Source: Microthrixaceae bacterium (GTDB lineage Bacteria; Actinomycetota; Acidimicrobiia; Acidimicrobiales; Poriferisodalaceae). From it: a DNA stretch of 64,000 nucleotides. The stretch lies in NCBI GenBank assembly GCA_011523825.1, contig WTFX01000009.1:42420-106419 (forward strand), read 5' to 3'. Below the pieces are notes generated by a model that did not search any database, was not told the origin of the DNA, and worked only from the letters and a program-made list of their open reading frames with translations. The translations under genes were made by a program, and so were the position numbers. Shown in pieces: positions 43,406-53,189 of this stretch. Numbering within the stretch: position 1 is the first letter of the stretch; the number at the start of each line of letters is the position of its first letter.

Positions 43406-44158
43406 GTGAGGCGGCAGATCCGTCTCGCTGTTGTCGTGACCGTCATGCTCGTGGTGGCCGCCTGCGGAAGCAGCGGTACGAGCGAGTCGCGATACGAAGG
43501 CTTGGCAGTGCCCGCGTCGAAGCTGCGGCAGGTGCCCGACATGGCGTTCACCGACACCGACGGCAACGATGTTCACCTGGCGGCCGACACCCAGGGGCAG
43601 GTCCGGCTCGTGTACCAGATGTTCACAAACTGCCCGGATATATGCGGTGTACAGCTTGCCCAGCTTGCCAGTGTGCTCAACCGTCCGGGCGCCCCGACGA
43701 ACGTGTCGGTGCTGGCGGTGACCGTCGACCCCGACCGGGATACGCCCGAAGTGCTGCGCGCCTACCTCGACCAATTCAGCGAGGATTTCATCGGGCTCAT
43801 TCCCGACACCGAGCAGCAGCTGACCGACCTGCAGAATGCGCTGGGAGCGCTTGCGTCGATCAAGATCTTTGACACCACCACGACCGGCGGTCACGAGACG
43901 ACATCGGAGGGCGATGCGTCTCATGAAGTTATGGACGATACGCACATGGACCACGGCGACACTGCAGGGGGAATGGCCGCCATGGATCACGGTGACGTCG
44001 ACTACGACATTGCCCACGATGCCCGGGTGTTCGCCTACGCCCCGAACGGCTACGGCTATGCGCAATACCCGCATCCCACGCGCCAGACCCAGTTCGACCA
44101 CGATCTGCCGATCCTGGCCGGCATCGAACCGGACGCTCCGGTTGAGGCAGGCTTGTAG
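43406..44158 (+). CDS. Sco1/SenC-family copper chaperone lipoprotein with His/Met-rich insertion
   Basis: A 250-residue thioredoxin-fold lipoprotein (lipobox VVAAC, Cys20) that delivers copper to the Cu-A site of cytochrome c oxidase. The copper-binding C76-P-D-I-C80 and H204 are present, with the DPDRDTPEVL segment between them. A roughly 40-residue insertion before H204 is rich in His, Met and Asp (MDDTHMDHGD, MAAMDHGD), suggesting extra copper binding. GTG 43406 is the most likely start. ctaG follows after two bases. Confidence 0.88.
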   Translation: MRRQIRLAVVVTVMLVVAACGSSGTSESRYEGLAVPASKLRQVPDMAFTDTDGNDVHLAADTQGQVRLVYQMFTNCPDICGVQLAQLASVLNRPGAPTNVSVLAVTVDPDRDTPEVLRAYLDQFSEDFIGLIPDTEQQLTDLQNALGALASIKIFDTTTTGGHETTSEGDASHEVMDDTHMDHGDTAGGMAAMDHGDVDYDIAHDARVFAYAPNGYGYAQYPHPTRQTQFDHDLPILAGIEPDAPVEAGL

Positions 44159-44160
44159 CG

Positions 44161-45009
44161 ATGCGTTTCTGGTGCTCGGCGCTCGAGGAGCCGTGGAGCT
44201 GGTCGTGGCGGGCCTACCCGGGCGTCTGGGCGGCATCACTTGCGATCGCAGTCCCGTACTTGGCGGCGCGGCGGCGGGCCCGCTCCATGCGCCCCCAGCC
44301 GCTGGATCCCGCCGACGCAGCGGCGCAGCGCCGGCAGATGTGGTTCTTCCTGGCCGGGGTGGCGGCGTTCTGGGCGGCGTCGGACTGGCCGCTCGGCGTC
44401 CTCGGTGCCGGATACCTGGCCTCTGCCCACATGGCGCAGTTCATGCTGTACACGCTGGTTGCGGCACCACTGCTGGTGCTCGGCATCCCCGAGCCGATGG
44501 CTCGGCGGATCCTGGCGAGGCTGCGGCTCTACCGGTTCATGACCCGGCTCACCAAGCCGGTCGTCGCCGGGCTGGTGTTCAACGGCTGCTTGGTCGCGAC
44601 GCACTCGCCATGGGCGGTGGACACGCTGCGGGCGAACCAGTTCGGCTCGTTCGTGATGGACGCAGTGTGGCTGGCATCGGGTGTGCTCGTATGGCTGCCG
44701 ATCTGCTCGCCGCTCAGCGAGCATCGGCTGCAGGCGTACCCCGGCAAGATGGTGTACCTGTTTCTGGCCCTGGGGGTCGTTCCGGCGGTACCTGCGGGCT
44801 TCTTGACGTTCGCAGGCTTCCCTCTCTATGCCACCTACGAGCTGGCACCGCGCTTCTATGGCCTCGATGCCGCGACGGATCAGCAGATGGCAGGGCTCAT
44901 CATGAAACTGGGCGGCATTCCCATTGTGTGGGGAACCATCATCGCGATGATGATGCGATGGGCTGACGAGTCCAAAGCGTCCAGCCCGGCGCTCCCTAGT
45001 CCACGATGA
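44161..45009 (+). CDS. ctaG: cytochrome c oxidase assembly factor CtaG (caa3 type)
   Basis: A 282-residue membrane protein of the Bacillus-type CtaG family with about seven helices, needed for caa3 oxidase assembly. Segments such as LASAHMAQFMLYTLVAAPLLVLGIPEP (about 96-122) and NGCLVATHSPWAVD are typical, with His in membrane positions likely binding copper. Its start follows the Sco1 stop by two bases. The 3' end overlaps the convergent 42-codon gene by 14 bases. Confidence 0.85.
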   Translation: MRFWCSALEEPWSWSWRAYPGVWAASLAIAVPYLAARRRARSMRPQPLDPADAAAQRRQMWFFLAGVAAFWAASDWPLGVLGAGYLASAHMAQFMLYTLVAAPLLVLGIPEPMARRILARLRLYRFMTRLTKPVVAGLVFNGCLVATHSPWAVDTLRANQFGSFVMDAVWLASGVLVWLPICSPLSEHRLQAYPGKMVYLFLALGVVPAVPAGFLTFAGFPLYATYELAPRFYGLDAATDQQMAGLIMKLGGIPIVWGTIIAMMMRWADESKASSPALPSPR

Positions 45010-45124
45010 CCAGCGCCCAATAGACCACTACGGCGATCAGCGCCGCCGCAGCGGTGAGTGCGCGCAATGACAGCCACACCTCGTCGCCCGGCCGCATCGG
45101 CCGTCGAGGCGGTCGGCCGAACAT
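44996..45124 (-). CDS. 42-residue membrane protein coupled to pepN
   Basis: ATG 45124 overlaps the pepN stop by one base (TGATG), so translation is probably coupled. The product has a positively charged N-terminus (MFGRPPRRPMRPGDEVWLSLR) and one hydrophobic helix of about 18 residues (TAAAALIAVVVYWALVIV). The gene converges with ctaG and overlaps it by 14 bases. Function unknown. Confidence 0.6.
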   Translation of the reverse strand: MFGRPPRRPMRPGDEVWLSLRALTAAAALIAVVVYWALVIVD

Positions 45125-47703
45125 CAGCCGATGCGGGCGCCCTCGCGCTCGCGTAGCCGCACATTCACCCACATCTTCTCGATGTGCTGTGCGACGGTGA
45201 GCGCCCCCTGCGGCACCTCATGCTCTGAGAAGAAGGCCTCCACCTCCCGCGCCAGCTCACGGGTGTGCAGTGCGCGTATCCCGCCGATCATCCGGGAGAT
45301 GGAGTTCTGGGGGAACCGATCGGTCAGCTCGCTCCACCGGTTGCGAATGAACGCCCACGCCACCGGACCGTGGTCAAGATGCGTCATTGCAGCGCCGAGC
45401 AGGTACGGAGCGTTCTGCGTGCGGACTTCGGCGGCAAACAGTTCGAGCGTCCGCTTGAAGAGCTCCAGGTCTTCGAACAGCAGCAGCGACTGCAGGTAGC
45501 GCAGCTCGCTCTGCGGTGTGTCAGCCGACCGGTACAGCTCGGTCATCTGCTCGTAGTCGGTCTCGTCGCCTGCGGCTGCTGCGACCTGCACTGCTGCAGC
45601 AGCGAGGTTCGGCTCGACCGCGGCGCTGTTGGAGATCGCGGCCTCGAAGATCTCCCGCGAGCGAGCTCGCACCAGCTCGTCGCGTCCACGGCCGCCTGCC
45701 GCCTCGAACAGCACGCCCCTCAGCTCGCGCTCGAGATCGGGTTCGCCGGACTGGGGTTCGAATCCCAGCACGCCCAGCGCCGTGGTGGCCAGGTCCCGGA
45801 TGAGCACGGCCAGTGTCTCGCGCCCGCCCGGCTCGGCGATCGCATGCAGGCCCTTGAGTCCCCCGATCATCCGCTGCCACACATGCAGGTCGGTCTCGGA
45901 ACCCAAGTCGGTCACCAGCCCGATGAACTCCGCGGCGGTGGCATCGCCCGCGACGACGGCTGCGTAGGTGTCGTCCACGAGCCCGTAGCGCTCGATGGGC
46001 TCGAGCACTTCGAGGCCCTGCCGCGACACGGCGGCGAGCAGGTCAGCGCTGTAGCGCACCCGGTAGTAGCCGTGCCCACCCGAGTTGACTACGGCCCACT
46101 CGACCGGTCCACCCAGATCCACGACCGCCGAGTCGCCTGTCAGCAAGAGCCGCCGCTCGACGGTGCTTCCGCCGGCGAGGCGGGCGCGCACCATGATCGG
46201 CACGCGCCAGATTTCTGCCTCGGACCCATCGGCATCGGCTGAGGGGCCGCCTCCGTAGAGGAAGCGGTGCTGCGCGACTCTCAGCCCGTCGCGATGCGGT
46301 TCGACCGACACGATCGGGTAACCGCCGGTGAAGATCCAGCCGTCCATGACCGACCGCACCGGCTCGCCGCTGGAGGTTTCCAGCGCGTCCCAGAGGTCGG
46401 TCGTGGTGGTGTTGGCGTAGCTGTGGCGTTCGAGGTAGCGCTGCACGCCGGCAGCGAACCGGTCGGGGCCGAGGTATTGCTCGAGCATGCGTACCACCGC
46501 CGCGCCCTTCTCGTAGGTCAGCACGTCGTACATGCCCTCGGCGTCGGCAGGGGAGATCACCTCGTACTCGACAGGACGGGTAGTGCTCAACGCATCCACG
46601 TCGAACGCCGCCCCTCGTTCGATAGAGAACTCGTCCCAACGCTTCCACTCCGGCCGGAAGGCGTCGGTGGTGGCCACCTGCATGAAGGTGGCAAAGGCCT
46701 CCTTCAGCCAGATGCCGTTCCACCAGTCCATGGTCACGAGATTGCCGAACCACATGTGCGCCAGCTCGTGCGCCACCACGTCGACGACCCGCAGCAGTTC
46801 AGCGGTGGTGGCCTTCTCCGGGTCGGCCAGCAGCAGCGTTTCCCGGAAGGTGATGGCACCCATGTTCTCCATCGCGCCGAATGCGAAGTCCGGCACGGCG
46901 ATGAGGTCCACCTTGGTGCCGGGGTAGGGAATGCCGTAGTAGTCGACCAGCCACGCCAGCGCGAACGCTCCGGCTTGTTGGCCGAACCCGGTCAGCTGCG
47001 ACTTGCCGCGCACGTGAACGATCCGCAGCGGCACGCCGCCGACGTCGGTCGGCTCGGTGGCTTCGAGGTCGCCGACGATGAACGCCATCAGGTAGGTCGA
47101 CATGAGCATCGTGTCGCCGAACGTGTCGCGGCGGCGGCCGTCGGCCAGGAGCTCTGACGACACCACCTCGCCGCAGCTGACGGCCATGAGATCAGCAGGC
47201 ACGATCATCGTGACGCCGAAGACGGCCTTGAAGTCGGGCTCGTCGAAGCATGGGAATGCCCGTCGCGCGTTGGTGGATTCGAACTGCGTCGTCGCGATGG
47301 TGTGCGCCTTGCCGGCTTCGTCGACGAACGTGGAGCGGTAGAAGCCGCGGAGCTGGTCATTCAGCTCGCCAGCGAACGTGCAGCTGATCCGGAGGTGGCC
47401 GGGCTCGAGCTGGCGGCCATCGGAAGGCCGCAGCGTCATCCGCTCGGTTTCGGGGTCGAAGGAGATGTCGGCGGCCGAGGTCGTGCTGCCTTGGCTGAGC
47501 GTGGCGTCGGAGCACTCGAGTTCGGCGGCGTTCAGCGTGACGCTGTCGATCGGGGCGTGCACGGTCGCCTCGATGCTGACCTCGCCTACGAATCGTGCAG
47601 CGTCAAGGTCAGGCTCGATGACGATGTCATACCGATCGGGCCGTACATCTCGTGGCAGCCGGTACGGGTTGGCGTTCGGCGAGCCGTCAGTCAGGAGCGT
47701 CAC
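45124..47703 (-). CDS. pepN: M1-family aminopeptidase N
   Basis: An 859-residue zinc aminopeptidase. The exopeptidase motif GAMENMG (about 255-261) and the zinc site HELAHMWFGNLVT...E (HExxHx18E, about 291-314) are intact. The N-terminal beta domain begins YRLPRDVRPDRYDIVIEPDL, and the C-terminal ERAP1-like helical domain is complete, so the protein is full length. GTG 47703 is chosen because the extension to 48321 is antisense to a kinase gene. It removes N-terminal amino acids from peptides in the cytoplasm. Confidence 0.93.
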   Translation of the reverse strand: MTLLTDGSPNANPYRLPRDVRPDRYDIVIEPDLDAARFVGEVSIEATVHAPIDSVTLNAAELECSDATLSQGSTTSAADISFDPETERMTLRPSDGRQLEPGHLRISCTFAGELNDQLRGFYRSTFVDEAGKAHTIATTQFESTNARRAFPCFDEPDFKAVFGVTMIVPADLMAVSCGEVVSSELLADGRRRDTFGDTMLMSTYLMAFIVGDLEATEPTDVGGVPLRIVHVRGKSQLTGFGQQAGAFALAWLVDYYGIPYPGTKVDLIAVPDFAFGAMENMGAITFRETLLLADPEKATTAELLRVVDVVAHELAHMWFGNLVTMDWWNGIWLKEAFATFMQVATTDAFRPEWKRWDEFSIERGAAFDVDALSTTRPVEYEVISPADAEGMYDVLTYEKGAAVVRMLEQYLGPDRFAAGVQRYLERHSYANTTTTDLWDALETSSGEPVRSVMDGWIFTGGYPIVSVEPHRDGLRVAQHRFLYGGGPSADADGSEAEIWRVPIMVRARLAGGSTVERRLLLTGDSAVVDLGGPVEWAVVNSGGHGYYRVRYSADLLAAVSRQGLEVLEPIERYGLVDDTYAAVVAGDATAAEFIGLVTDLGSETDLHVWQRMIGGLKGLHAIAEPGGRETLAVLIRDLATTALGVLGFEPQSGEPDLERELRGVLFEAAGGRGRDELVRARSREIFEAAISNSAAVEPNLAAAAVQVAAAAGDETDYEQMTELYRSADTPQSELRYLQSLLLFEDLELFKRTLELFAAEVRTQNAPYLLGAAMTHLDHGPVAWAFIRNRWSELTDRFPQNSISRMIGGIRALHTRELAREVEAFFSEHEVPQGALTVAQHIEKMWVNVRLREREGARIG

Positions 47704-47775
47704 GGCGCGCACACTACCGACGCCCTGCCTTTCGGGTCGTGCGAGCGGGCGAGTCGAGGTGCTAAGCCCGCGTGC

Positions 47776-48786
47776 GTGGAGTCGGCGGATTCGCTTGACG
47801 TGGTCGGCATCGGCAACGCCATGGTGGATGTGCTGCTGCGCGCCGATGACGCCGTCGTGGAGGGCCTGGGCATTGTCAAGGGGGCGATGACGCTGGTGGA
47901 CGCCCGGCGGGCGACCGAGCTTGCCGCGATGGTGGAACTGCTCGGCGGTGCCGATGAGATGACGCCCGGCGGCTCGGTCGCCAACACCATGCTCGGCATC
48001 GCTGCGCTCGGCGCTCGTGCCGGATATATGGGACGTGTCTGCGCTGACGGGCTCGGCGATCTGTTCGTCGCTGACATGGCGGCACACGGGGTCACTCAGG
48101 CAACGGCGAGGGCGCCGCGTGACGACCCGACCGGCCGCTGCACGGTGGTGATCACACCCGACGGCGAGCGAACCATGGACACCTACTTGGGCGCTTCCGC
48201 CGGATTCGCCCCCGCAGATGTCGACTGGGACATGGTGGGCCGCGCTCGGACCGTGCTGCTGGAGGGCTACCTGTGGGATCCCACGGCCGCCCGGGCTGCG
48301 CTGCGCGAAGTGGCGGAGCACTGCGCCCGACCCGGCAACAACTGCCAGGTCGCGCTCAGCCTCTCGGACTCATTCTGCGTGGAACGCCACCGGAGCGAGT
48401 TCATCGACATGGTCGAGAGGTGCACCGACGTGCTGTTCGCGAACGCCGCTGAGCTGAAGGCCCTGTACGAGACCGAGGATCTCGATGAAGCGCTTGCGGC
48501 GGTGCAGGGCCAGGTGGATATTGCATCGGTGACGCTCTCGGCAGCGGGCGCTGTTCTCGTGACGCCTGACGAGGTGGTGCAGGTTCCCGTCGAGCCGGTC
48601 GACGAAGTGGTCGACCGCACCGGCGCCGGTGACCTCTATGCCGCCGGCGTCCTCTACGGACTTGCCCGGGGCTACGACCTCGAACGGTGTGGCCGGCTGG
48701 GTTCGGTTGCCGCCGCCGAGGTCATCTCCCACGTGGGCACCCGGCCGCTCGTGCCGCTCGACGAGCTGGCCGCCGGCGTGCTCTAG
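47776..48786 (+). CDS. PfkB-family carbohydrate/adenosine kinase
   Basis: A 336-residue ribokinase-fold kinase. VVGIGNAMVDVLLRADD near the start, TPGGSVANTMLGIAALGA (about 57-74) and the C-terminal catalytic RTGAGDLYAAGVLYGLARG (about 278-296) are present. The lid motif, DTYLGASAGFAPADVDWD, is as in adenosine kinase-like proteins. GTG 47776 is the likely start. The last four bases CTAG are shared with the convergent mutase gene's stop. Confidence 0.88.
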   Translation: MESADSLDVVGIGNAMVDVLLRADDAVVEGLGIVKGAMTLVDARRATELAAMVELLGGADEMTPGGSVANTMLGIAALGARAGYMGRVCADGLGDLFVADMAAHGVTQATARAPRDDPTGRCTVVITPDGERTMDTYLGASAGFAPADVDWDMVGRARTVLLEGYLWDPTAARAALREVAEHCARPGNNCQVALSLSDSFCVERHRSEFIDMVERCTDVLFANAAELKALYETEDLDEALAAVQGQVDIASVTLSAAGAVLVTPDEVVQVPVEPVDEVVDRTGAGDLYAAGVLYGLARGYDLERCGRLGSVAAAEVISHVGTRPLVPLDELAAGVL

Positions 48787-50498
48787 GCGGGCTCGAACCA
48801 CACGCTGACGTCCGCAGCGATGGCGTCCAGCAGTGCCTGCAGACGGCGGCGTTCGGCGGGGACGTTGCGCGGGTTGGGACTGACGGCCTCGAGGTAGATC
48901 TTCGCCTTGGGCTCGGTGCCGCTCGGCCGGATGCACATGCGCACCTGTGCCTCGGGATCGGGGTGTGAGCTGCCCGCCGTGGCTGGAGCCAGCTCCAGTT
49001 CCACGAGGTCAGCCGGGTGCGGCGCACTCGGATCGAGCCAGTCGGTGACCTTCGTCACCGGATGCTCGGCAATCGTGCGGGGCGGATCGGCCCGCAACGC
49101 CGTCATGGCGACGGCGATGTCGTCAACGTCGCCGCGCACTGAAGCCGCACTCGTGACGTGGAGCCCGACCTCACCAGCCAGCTCATCGAGACGTTCAAGC
49201 GGTCCGATGCCGCGAGCCGCCAATGCCCCCGCCATGCGAGCGAATTCCACTGCAGCCGAGATGCCGTCCTTGTCCAGCACCGCGTCGGTGACCGAGTAGC
49301 CGAGTGCCTCTTCGTAGCCGAACAGCCAATGGGATTCGGGGCGCGTGAGGCGAGGCTCCATGATCCACTTGAAGCCGGTCAGGGTGCGGTGGTGGACCAC
49401 ACCATGGGCAGTGCACAGCGCCTCGACCATCCGGCCTGACACGACCGATGAGGCTGAGATCACCTGGTGCGCCGCCCCCTGCTCACCCGCCAGGCCGATG
49501 AGCCAATCGCACAGCAGCACGCCCAGTTCGTCACCGCCCATCCGCTGCCACGCGCCGTCCCGGTCGCGCACAGCGACCGCCAGCCGGTCTGCGTCGGGGT
49601 CGTTCGCGAGGACGAGATCGACACCCTGATCGGTGGCGAGGGCCATTGCATCGTCGAGCGTGCCCGGCTCCTCTGGATTCGGGAATGGCAGCCCGGGAAA
49701 CGCCCCATCGGGCTGCCGCTGGTGCTCCACGTAGATCGGGGGCGGCAGACCGGCAGTGGCGAACGCGTGGCCCAAGGTCTGCGAGCCGACCCCGCACAGC
49801 GCCGTGTACACCATCGGCGGAACCTCGTTCGGATCGACCGGTTGACCATCCGCGTCGAAAACCGGACGGCGGACAGCTGCACCGACGTATTCGGCGATCA
49901 CCGATCGCACGTCGAGGTTCTCGACCTCGTGCCGGGCTGCCAGATCGTCGTCGGCGGGCAGCGACGACAGGTCCATGCGTGCTTCGATGCGCTGATCCAG
50001 TGGCGGCCGGATCTGCGTTCCGTCGGCCCAGTACACCTTCAGCCCGTTGTCATCGCGGGGGTTGTGGCTGGCCGTGACCATCACGCCGGCTCCTGCTGAG
50101 CGAGCGAGCAGTTGGCGGGCCAGCAACGGTGTCGGCGCAGGGCCGTCGATGATCGCGGTGGGGATGCCCATGGCGGCGAGCAACCGCGCCGCGTCAAGGG
50201 CCATGTCCGCCGAACCTGGCCGTGCATCGAATCCCACCACGGCGCCACGGCTGCCAAGACCGGATGCGATCAGCTCGGCGCCGACGGCTCGTGCAGCGAT
50301 GCGGGCCATGACGCGGTTCATTCGCGCTGGTCCAGGTCCAGCGGGGGCACGCATGCCTGCGGTGCCGAAGCGAAGCACGCTGCCGAACTGCGCCTGCACC
50401 CAATCGGAGCGATGGCGCTCGGCTCGGATTGCCTGGCGCGTCGACGGATCGGGGTCGATCTCCAACCAGGAGTCGAGCAGATCTGCGGGAGTCGTCAT
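48783..50498 (-). CDS. phosphoglucomutase/phosphomannomutase
   Basis: A 571-residue alpha-D-phosphohexomutase. The phosphoserine loop VMVTASHNPRDDNGLKVYW (about 139-157), the metal loop NDPDADRLAVA (about 297) and the sugar loop (GYEEALGY) and C-terminal phosphate loop CIRPSGTEPKAKIYLE are all visible. Length and motifs fit actinobacterial PgcA/PmmB. Product sugars (glucose- or mannose-1-phosphate) feed cell envelope glycans. Convergent with the PfkB kinase, with stop codons overlapping on CTAG. Confidence 0.92.
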   Translation of the reverse strand: MTTPADLLDSWLEIDPDPSTRQAIRAERHRSDWVQAQFGSVLRFGTAGMRAPAGPGPARMNRVMARIAARAVGAELIASGLGSRGAVVGFDARPGSADMALDAARLLAAMGIPTAIIDGPAPTPLLARQLLARSAGAGVMVTASHNPRDDNGLKVYWADGTQIRPPLDQRIEARMDLSSLPADDDLAARHEVENLDVRSVIAEYVGAAVRRPVFDADGQPVDPNEVPPMVYTALCGVGSQTLGHAFATAGLPPPIYVEHQRQPDGAFPGLPFPNPEEPGTLDDAMALATDQGVDLVLANDPDADRLAVAVRDRDGAWQRMGGDELGVLLCDWLIGLAGEQGAAHQVISASSVVSGRMVEALCTAHGVVHHRTLTGFKWIMEPRLTRPESHWLFGYEEALGYSVTDAVLDKDGISAAVEFARMAGALAARGIGPLERLDELAGEVGLHVTSAASVRGDVDDIAVAMTALRADPPRTIAEHPVTKVTDWLDPSAPHPADLVELELAPATAGSSHPDPEAQVRMCIRPSGTEPKAKIYLEAVSPNPRNVPAERRRLQALLDAIAADVSVWFEPA

Positions 50499-50560
50499 GT
50501 CATCGCTCGGGCCCGGGGCTCAGCCTGCGGCACCGGGAGCGCAAGTATGTTCGGCCCGGC

Positions 50561-52012
50561 ATGTTGTTCCCGACATTCGTCTTCGGAGCATTCTTCGTTG
50601 TCGTCTTCGTCGTCAACTGGCTCACGCGGCCGCATCCGGCCGTGTGGAGGCCGCTCATGCTGGCCGCCAGCGTCGTGTTCTACGGCTGGTGGAGCTGGCG
50701 CTTCGTCTTCCTGCTGCTTGCCACCATCGTCATCAACTGGGTCGTCGGGCATTACGCCGCAGCTTCGCTGCGGGCATCGGATACAGCGATCCCCCGTGTG
50801 GGCACCACCGCTCGTTGGTGGGTGGGGCTCGGCGTCGCCGCCAATCTGACCATCCTCGGCGTCTTCAAGTACTGGGACTTCTTCGCCGTCGAGATGTCCA
50901 ACCTGCTCGAGCGCTTCGGCATCACGGGCGCCTTGCCCGTTCTGGAGTACACGCTGCCGGTCGGCATCTCCTTCTACACGTTCCAGGCGATGAGCTACAT
51001 CATCGACATCGGCCGCGGAAATGTCCGCGAGATGGCGCCGCTGGATTTCGCGGTGTACCTGTCGTTCTTCCCCCAGCTCGTGGCCGGACCGATTGTGCGG
51101 GCATCAGAGATGGCGCCGCAGCTCGCTGCCCGGCCCGACCCCCGGCACGTGCCGGCCGCCGAGGCGTTCGGGCTGATCCTGAACGGCCTGTTCAAGAAGG
51201 TGGTCATATCCAGCTTCCTGGCGAGCGAGATCGTGGACGGCGTGTTCGCCGACCCTGGGTCGCACAGCGGGCCCGAAGTGGCGCTGGCCGTGTACGCCTA
51301 CGCAGTCCAGATCTACGCAGACTTCTCCGGCTATACCGACATCGCCATAGGCGTAGCACTCCTGCTCGGCTTCCGCTTCCCGCAGAACTTTGACAATCCC
51401 TACAGGGCGCTGACCCTGCAGGACTTCTGGCGTCGCTGGCACATGACGCTGTCTCGCTGGTTGCGCGATTACCTGTATGTACCGCTGGGCGGCAACAGGA
51501 AGGGCCGCGCCAACACCTACCGAAACCTCATGATCGTCATGCTGCTGGGCGGGCTGTGGCACGGCAGCACTTGGAACTTCGTCATCTGGGGCGGGATCCA
51601 CGGTGTCGTTCTGGCCGTGGAGCGGCTGGTGCGCGAGCAGCGGGAGCGCAGCGGCGCACCTCCCATCCTGCCTCCGGGCTGGGGCGAGATCGTGCGCTGG
51701 CTCGTCACCTTCCATGTGGTGTGCCTGGCATGGGTGTTCTTCCGTTCCGAATCGCTGTCCGCCGCGGTCGAGATGCTGGGCGCGTTGGCCAACTTCGACA
51801 ACTACGCCGGCACCGCCACGCCGCTGGTGATCGCGGTGACGTTCGGCGCTCTCGCCTTCCAGTTCATGCCCACCGACTGGTTCGAGGGGCTGCGTGATGG
51901 CTTTGCCGGTCTCGGCTGGGTGGCCCAAGGCGCTGTGGTGGGCGTCTCGCTGGTGGCCATCGACGTACTCGGTCCCACGGGTGTCGCCCCGTTCATCTAC
52001 TTCCAGTTCTGA
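50561..52012 (+). CDS. MBOAT-family O-acyltransferase (AlgI-like)
   Basis: A 483-residue membrane protein with about ten helices. The MBOAT signatures are FWRRWHMTLSRWLRDYLYVPLGG (about 291-313) and the active-site His in LGGLWHGSTWNFVIWG (about 329). These enzymes pass acetyl groups across the membrane to envelope polysaccharides. ATG 50561 gives the family N-terminus (MLFPTFVFGAFF). The SGNH protein gene starts three bases after its stop, as in typical acetylation pairs. Confidence 0.92.
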   Translation: MLFPTFVFGAFFVVVFVVNWLTRPHPAVWRPLMLAASVVFYGWWSWRFVFLLLATIVINWVVGHYAAASLRASDTAIPRVGTTARWWVGLGVAANLTILGVFKYWDFFAVEMSNLLERFGITGALPVLEYTLPVGISFYTFQAMSYIIDIGRGNVREMAPLDFAVYLSFFPQLVAGPIVRASEMAPQLAARPDPRHVPAAEAFGLILNGLFKKVVISSFLASEIVDGVFADPGSHSGPEVALAVYAYAVQIYADFSGYTDIAIGVALLLGFRFPQNFDNPYRALTLQDFWRRWHMTLSRWLRDYLYVPLGGNRKGRANTYRNLMIVMLLGGLWHGSTWNFVIWGGIHGVVLAVERLVREQRERSGAPPILPPGWGEIVRWLVTFHVVCLAWVFFRSESLSAAVEMLGALANFDNYAGTATPLVIAVTFGALAFQFMPTDWFEGLRDGFAGLGWVAQGAVVGVSLVAIDVLGPTGVAPFIYFQF

Positions 52013-52015
52013 GCA

Positions 52016-53137
52016 ATGCAGATACCGCACCCTCCACTCGATGCCACCGACCGCCGCATCGGCGTACCCGCCGGCAAGGTGTTGCTGGCCGGCGCGCTCG
52101 GGCTGGCGCTGGCGATCGTGCTCAACTCGCAGCAGCTGCTGCGTGAAGCCCAGCAGAAGCCATTCGGCTGGGAACGCGATGCTTCCGTCGCGGTGTGGGA
52201 ACCGGTCGAAGGTGTAGCCAGCGCTGCCGGAGCGCACCTGCCGCGCCTGTGGGTCGACGAGGCGTTCGGGCGCGACGTCGCCGATCCCGGCGCAGCAACT
52301 GATCCGTTCAGTACCGTCGCTGCCGGCGAGGCGGTGGAAGAAGCCGAGGGCGCCGCGGCTGACGATCCGGCGCGTGCCGGTGTCGTGGTAGCTGATCCGG
52401 CGACGCCGGCGATCGCAGGCGCCGGGAGCTCTGACGACGCGGCGACAGGAGCGCCCGTCACCACCGTGCCGTGGTTCCCGACGCCGGTCGATCCGCTGCG
52501 GTTGCACATCATGGGCGATTCCATGGTGCAGTTCTTCGGCCATGTCATGGTGGGGCTGGCCAATGACACCGGCGTCATCGAGGCCTCCACGGAGCATCAG
52601 CTCTCCAGCGGCTTGAGCCGTCCCGACTTCTACGACTGGCCGACACGCATCGTGGAGGTCCTCGCCGTCGAGGACCCCGACGCGGTCGTGCTGATGTTCG
52701 GCGGCAACGACGCTCAGGCAATCGTGGTGGACGGCCAGATCGCGCGCCGCTTCTCGGATGCCTGGGTGCAGGAATACTCGGCGCGCGTCGGCCACGTCAT
52801 GGACCTGGTGACAACTGACCCCGACCGGGTGTTGATCTGGGTCGGCCAGCCGATCATGGAGGATCCTGAGTACGACTCCCGCATGCAGCGGCTCAACGAG
52901 GTCTTCGACGCCGAAGCCGCCAAGCGCGACCGGGTGCACTACGTGGACACGAGGGACCTGTTCCGGGGGCCCAATGGCGGCTTCAGCCGCTACGTGGCCG
53001 ACACTGATGGGCAACTCGCCGATGTGCGCCTTACCGACGGTGTCCACCTCAGCACCATCGGCGGACGCTGGCTGTCGCAGGTGTTGCTGGACGAACTCGG
53101 TCTCTTCGTCGACTTGTCGTCTGGCGTCCAGTCGTGA
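52016..53137 (+). CDS. membrane-anchored SGNH/GDSL-type (DUF459-like) esterase or acetyltransferase
   Basis: A 373-residue protein with one N-terminal anchor helix (VLLAGALGLALAIVLN), an Ala/Asp-rich linker (about 95-145) and a C-terminal SGNH domain: IMGDSMVQFF (about 163), MFGGNDAQAI (about 225) and catalytic DGVHLS (about 340). Such proteins partner MBOAT transporters and add or remove O-acetyl groups of envelope glycans outside the cell. Start three bases after the MBOAT stop. Confidence 0.88.
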   Translation: MQIPHPPLDATDRRIGVPAGKVLLAGALGLALAIVLNSQQLLREAQQKPFGWERDASVAVWEPVEGVASAAGAHLPRLWVDEAFGRDVADPGAATDPFSTVAAGEAVEEAEGAAADDPARAGVVVADPATPAIAGAGSSDDAATGAPVTTVPWFPTPVDPLRLHIMGDSMVQFFGHVMVGLANDTGVIEASTEHQLSSGLSRPDFYDWPTRIVEVLAVEDPDAVVLMFGGNDAQAIVVDGQIARRFSDAWVQEYSARVGHVMDLVTTDPDRVLIWVGQPIMEDPEYDSRMQRLNEVFDAEAAKRDRVHYVDTRDLFRGPNGGFSRYVADTDGQLADVRLTDGVHLSTIGGRWLSQVLLDELGLFVDLSSGVQS

Positions 53138-53189
53138 CGTACTGCCCGCCATGGCGACATCACGGCGCAGGCAGCCGCGGTGGAGTGCA

